Source: Treponema sp. (GTDB taxonomy: Bacteria > Spirochaetota > Spirochaetia > Treponematales > Breznakiellaceae). From it: a stretch of DNA of 10,509 nt. The stretch spans positions 1 to 10,509 of the forward strand of contig JAISND010000215.1 in the NCBI GenBank assembly GCA_031276615.1, read 5' to 3'. How positions within the stretch are numbered: position 1 is the first letter of the stretch; each line of letters starts with the position of its first letter. Of the stretch, positions 9,640-10,509 are shown piece after piece. The notes beneath the pieces are model-generated. The model saw only the letters and a list, made by a program, of their open reading frames with translations. It had not been told where the DNA came from and did no database searches. Position numbers and translations under genes: made by a program.

Positions 9640-9669
9640 ATTATCCCGCGGGAAATCTTGACTTTTCAA
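9640..9669 (-). promoter_or_regulatory. Predicted promoter of the MATE gene
   Basis: On the minus strand TTGAAA (9669-9664) and GATAAT (9645-9640) are separated by 18 nt, each 5 of 6 to the sigma70 consensus. The predicted start near 9633 gives a leader of about 30 nt before the GTG at 9603. The boxes interlock with those of the divergent EIIA promoter. Confidence 0.55.
9644..9653. promoter_or_regulatory. Perfect 10-bp palindrome, possible operator
   Basis: TCCCGCGGGA is a perfect palindrome overlapping the -10 box of the MATE promoter and lying just upstream of the EIIA -35 box. A dimeric regulator bound here would block the MATE promoter. No regulator gene is in the window, and a 10-bp GC-rich palindrome can occur by chance. 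Confidence 0.3.
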
Positions 9670-9670
9670 G
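9657..9670. promoter_or_regulatory. Inverted repeat covering both divergent -35 boxes
   Basis: CTTGA and TCAAG, separated by CTTT, form a perfect 5-bp inverted repeat. One arm carries most of the EIIA -35 box and the other most of the MATE -35 box. Part of the symmetry follows simply from two back-to-back TTGA-type boxes, so it need not be a protein site. Confidence 0.3.
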
Positions 9671-9686
9671 CCCCCGGCTTTACACT
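9658..9686 (+). promoter_or_regulatory. Predicted promoter of the EIIA gene
   Basis: TTGACT (9658-9663) and TACACT (9681-9686) are separated by 17 nt, the optimal spacing. A start about 7 nt after the -10 box falls at 9693, the A of the EIIA ATG. A second -10-like hexamer, TATACT, at 9686-9691 has a 22-nt spacer and is less likely. Confidence 0.55.
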
Positions 9687-9692
9687 ATACTC

Positions 9693-10139
9693 ATGAACCT
9701 GAAAACCATTCTTACCACAGACACAATCAGCCTTCATTTGAAAGGAGCCACAAAAGAAGAAATTATCAACGAATTACTTGATATACTCGCGGCGACAAAA
9801 AAGATCCCGGACAGGGAAGCTGCCTACAACGCCGTCATGGACAGGGAGCAGAAAATGTCCACCGGCATGAAGCACGGCATCGCGATTCCCCACGGCAAAA
9901 GCGCGACCATCCACGATCTGGTTGCCTGTATCGGTATTTCGGACAAGCCGGTTGATTTTGACTCCCTGGATCATGAGCCATGCAGAATTTTCATCATGAC
10001 TCTTTCCCCGGTGGAAAAAACGGGCCCCCATCTGCAGTTCCTCGCCGAAATAAGCCTTCTCTTCAAAAGCGCCGAAAAGCGCCAGGAAATCCTCAGCGCC
10101 CAGTCGGCCGACGCGATACTGAAGATTCTGTCCGAGTAA
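9693..10139 (+). CDS. PTS EIIA-type phosphotransfer protein (fructose/PtsN family)
   Basis: Small cytoplasmic EIIA domain that accepts phosphate on a histidine; 148 residues, the normal single-domain size. The active-site block runs from REQKMSTGMKHGIAIPHGK (51-69), with His67 the expected phosphorylated residue, and His113 in GPHLQFLAEIS (111-121) the second conserved histidine. The N-terminal ATKEEIINELLDIL (19-32) is the usual first helix. No EIIB or EIIC gene is nearby, so a PtsN-like regulatory role is more likely than sugar uptake. I chose ATG 9693 because it matches the family N-terminus. A TTG at 9624 with GGAGA upstream would add 23 residues unlike the family and would run through the promoter. 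There is no Shine-Dalgarno before 9693, consistent with a leaderless mRNA. Confidence 0.9.
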   Translation: MNLKTILTTDTISLHLKGATKEEIINELLDILAATKKIPDREAAYNAVMDREQKMSTGMKHGIAIPHGKSATIHDLVACIGISDKPVDFDSLDHEPCRIFIMTLSPVEKTGPHLQFLAEISLLFKSAEKRQEILSAQSADAILKILSE

Positions 10140-10152
10140 TTTTCCGGGTCCG

Positions 10153-10190
10153 GCGCGGCATACGAAAACTCCGCTTTCCGCGCTTTTCTT
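10153..10190 (+). terminator. Probable Rho-independent terminator after the EIIA gene
   Basis: GCGCGG (10153-10158) and CCGCGC (10178-10183) form a 6-bp all-GC stem 13 bases after the EIIA stop, followed directly by TTTTCTTCT. The 19-nt loop is larger than ideal and the T-run is broken by a C, so efficiency may be modest. Confidence 0.5.
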
Positions 10191-10420
10191 CTCTCCTCTT
10201 CAGGCTGAACACGCCACGCCAGAGCGTGCGTAAAAAAAGGCCGCCCCGTGACGGCGCGCGAATTGAGCGCGTCCCCCCAAAGAGGCAACACGGCGAGAGG
10301 CCCAATAACGGTAACACAGACCGCCAGGGCAAAAAGGCCACGACCGTCCAGCCCCCGGCAGGCAATTACGCCCGCGGCAAGTGTTGGCTTGTGTCTTTGG
10401 GCGTATGTTTTTGCCGGACC
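10191..10420. other. Intergenic stretch with GC-rich hairpins, no convincing gene
   Basis: This stretch lies between two convergent genes. It contains three small hairpins in about 60 bases: CACGC/GCGTG extended by ACG/CGT past a bulge (10211-10231), GCCG/CGGC (10240-10255) and CGCGC/GCGCG around a 7-nt loop (10255-10271). None is followed by a T-run on either strand. I see no tRNA, SRP RNA, RNase P RNA or tmRNA signatures. Minus-strand frames are open through much of it, and one encodes a hydrophobic stretch (about 10354-10289), but no ATG start or ribosome-binding site supports it. The 11-mer CGTATGTTTTT occurs at 10402-10412 and again at 10425-10435. Confidence 0.5.
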
Positions 10421-10509
10421 CTACCGTATGTTTTTCAGCGCTTCCTGCGCCAGCGTTTTTACCGAGGAAGTCCAGTTGAGGGCGACGACGGAATTCAGCG
10501 CCGGCCTGC
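10421..10509 (-). CDS. C-terminal fragment of an unidentified protein (5' end beyond the window)
   Basis: On the minus strand the frame entering from the right edge encodes 28 residues ending in TLAQEALKNIR and a TAG stop at 10423-10421. The composition, with an amphipathic A/L/K/E helix at the end, looks like a normal soluble protein terminus, whereas the alternative open frame here is rich in R, G and C. I do not recognise the family. Too little is visible to assign a function, and no clear terminator follows the stop. Confidence 0.45.
   Translation of the reverse strand, partial: RPALNSVVALNWTSSVKTLAQEALKNIR

Noticed and set aside
10211..10240. Hairpin next to a run of seven A on the plus strand, first taken for a minus-strand terminator
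   Set aside because: On the minus strand the T-run comes before the hairpin rather than after it, so it cannot work as a standard Rho-independent terminator.
10402..10435. CGTATGTTTTT present twice, 23 bp apart (10402-10412 and 10425-10435)
   Set aside because: Only two copies, one partly inside a coding end; no array, no transposon ends and no attachment-site context, so chance duplication is enough.
10455..10470. Plus-strand GAGGAAGTCC resembling the conserved GAGGAAAGTCC of RNase P RNA
   Set aside because: It lacks the following GGGCT and other conserved RNase P segments, and lies in a plausible minus-strand coding end.

Overview
The window looks like part of a GC-rich bacterial chromosome, roughly 55-60% GC by eye. 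Seven genes are packed head to tail on the minus strand in one solute-uptake operon. To the right lie a divergently transcribed gene pair and the tail of one further gene. The lone PtsN-like EIIA protein, the peptide transporter with a family-5 lipoprotein, and the general protein style remind me of treponemes, for example the GC-richer gut clade. This is only an impression: no rRNA or other marker is present, and an anaerobic Firmicute is not excluded.

Operon (about 8190 down to 1, read right to left). A good sigma70-type promoter (TTGACA, 18-nt spacer, TTTAAT) precedes a family-5 solute-binding lipoprotein (oppA type). It is followed by an AbgB-like M20 amidohydrolase, two permeases (oppB, oppC), two ATPases (oppD, oppF) and a second, PepT-like M20 metallopeptidase cut by the left edge. 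Gaps are 1-18 nt. The two hydrolase/transporter junctions at abgB/oppB and oppF/M20 are both 4-nt ATGA overlaps. The layout suggests an import-and-cleave module: the lipoprotein captures a peptide or peptide-like amide, OppBCDF moves it inward using ATP, and the two zinc hydrolases release the parts in the cytoplasm. The AbgB-like enzyme raises the possibility that the substrate is an aryl- or acyl-amino acid such as p-aminobenzoyl-glutamate rather than an ordinary peptide. That is inference.

Divergent pair (8248-10139). A MATE-family efflux transporter on the minus strand and a small PTS EIIA (PtsN-like) protein on the plus strand share an 89-bp intergenic region. Predicted promoters for the two genes interlock so that RNA polymerase could probably occupy only one at a time. 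Two short perfect inverted repeats lie in the same region. The EIIA promoter places its start point at the ATG, so this mRNA may be leaderless.

Right end (10140-10509). A likely terminator follows the EIIA gene. Next come about 230 bases with several GC-rich hairpins and no convincing gene, then the last 28 codons of an unidentified minus-strand gene that enters from beyond the right edge.
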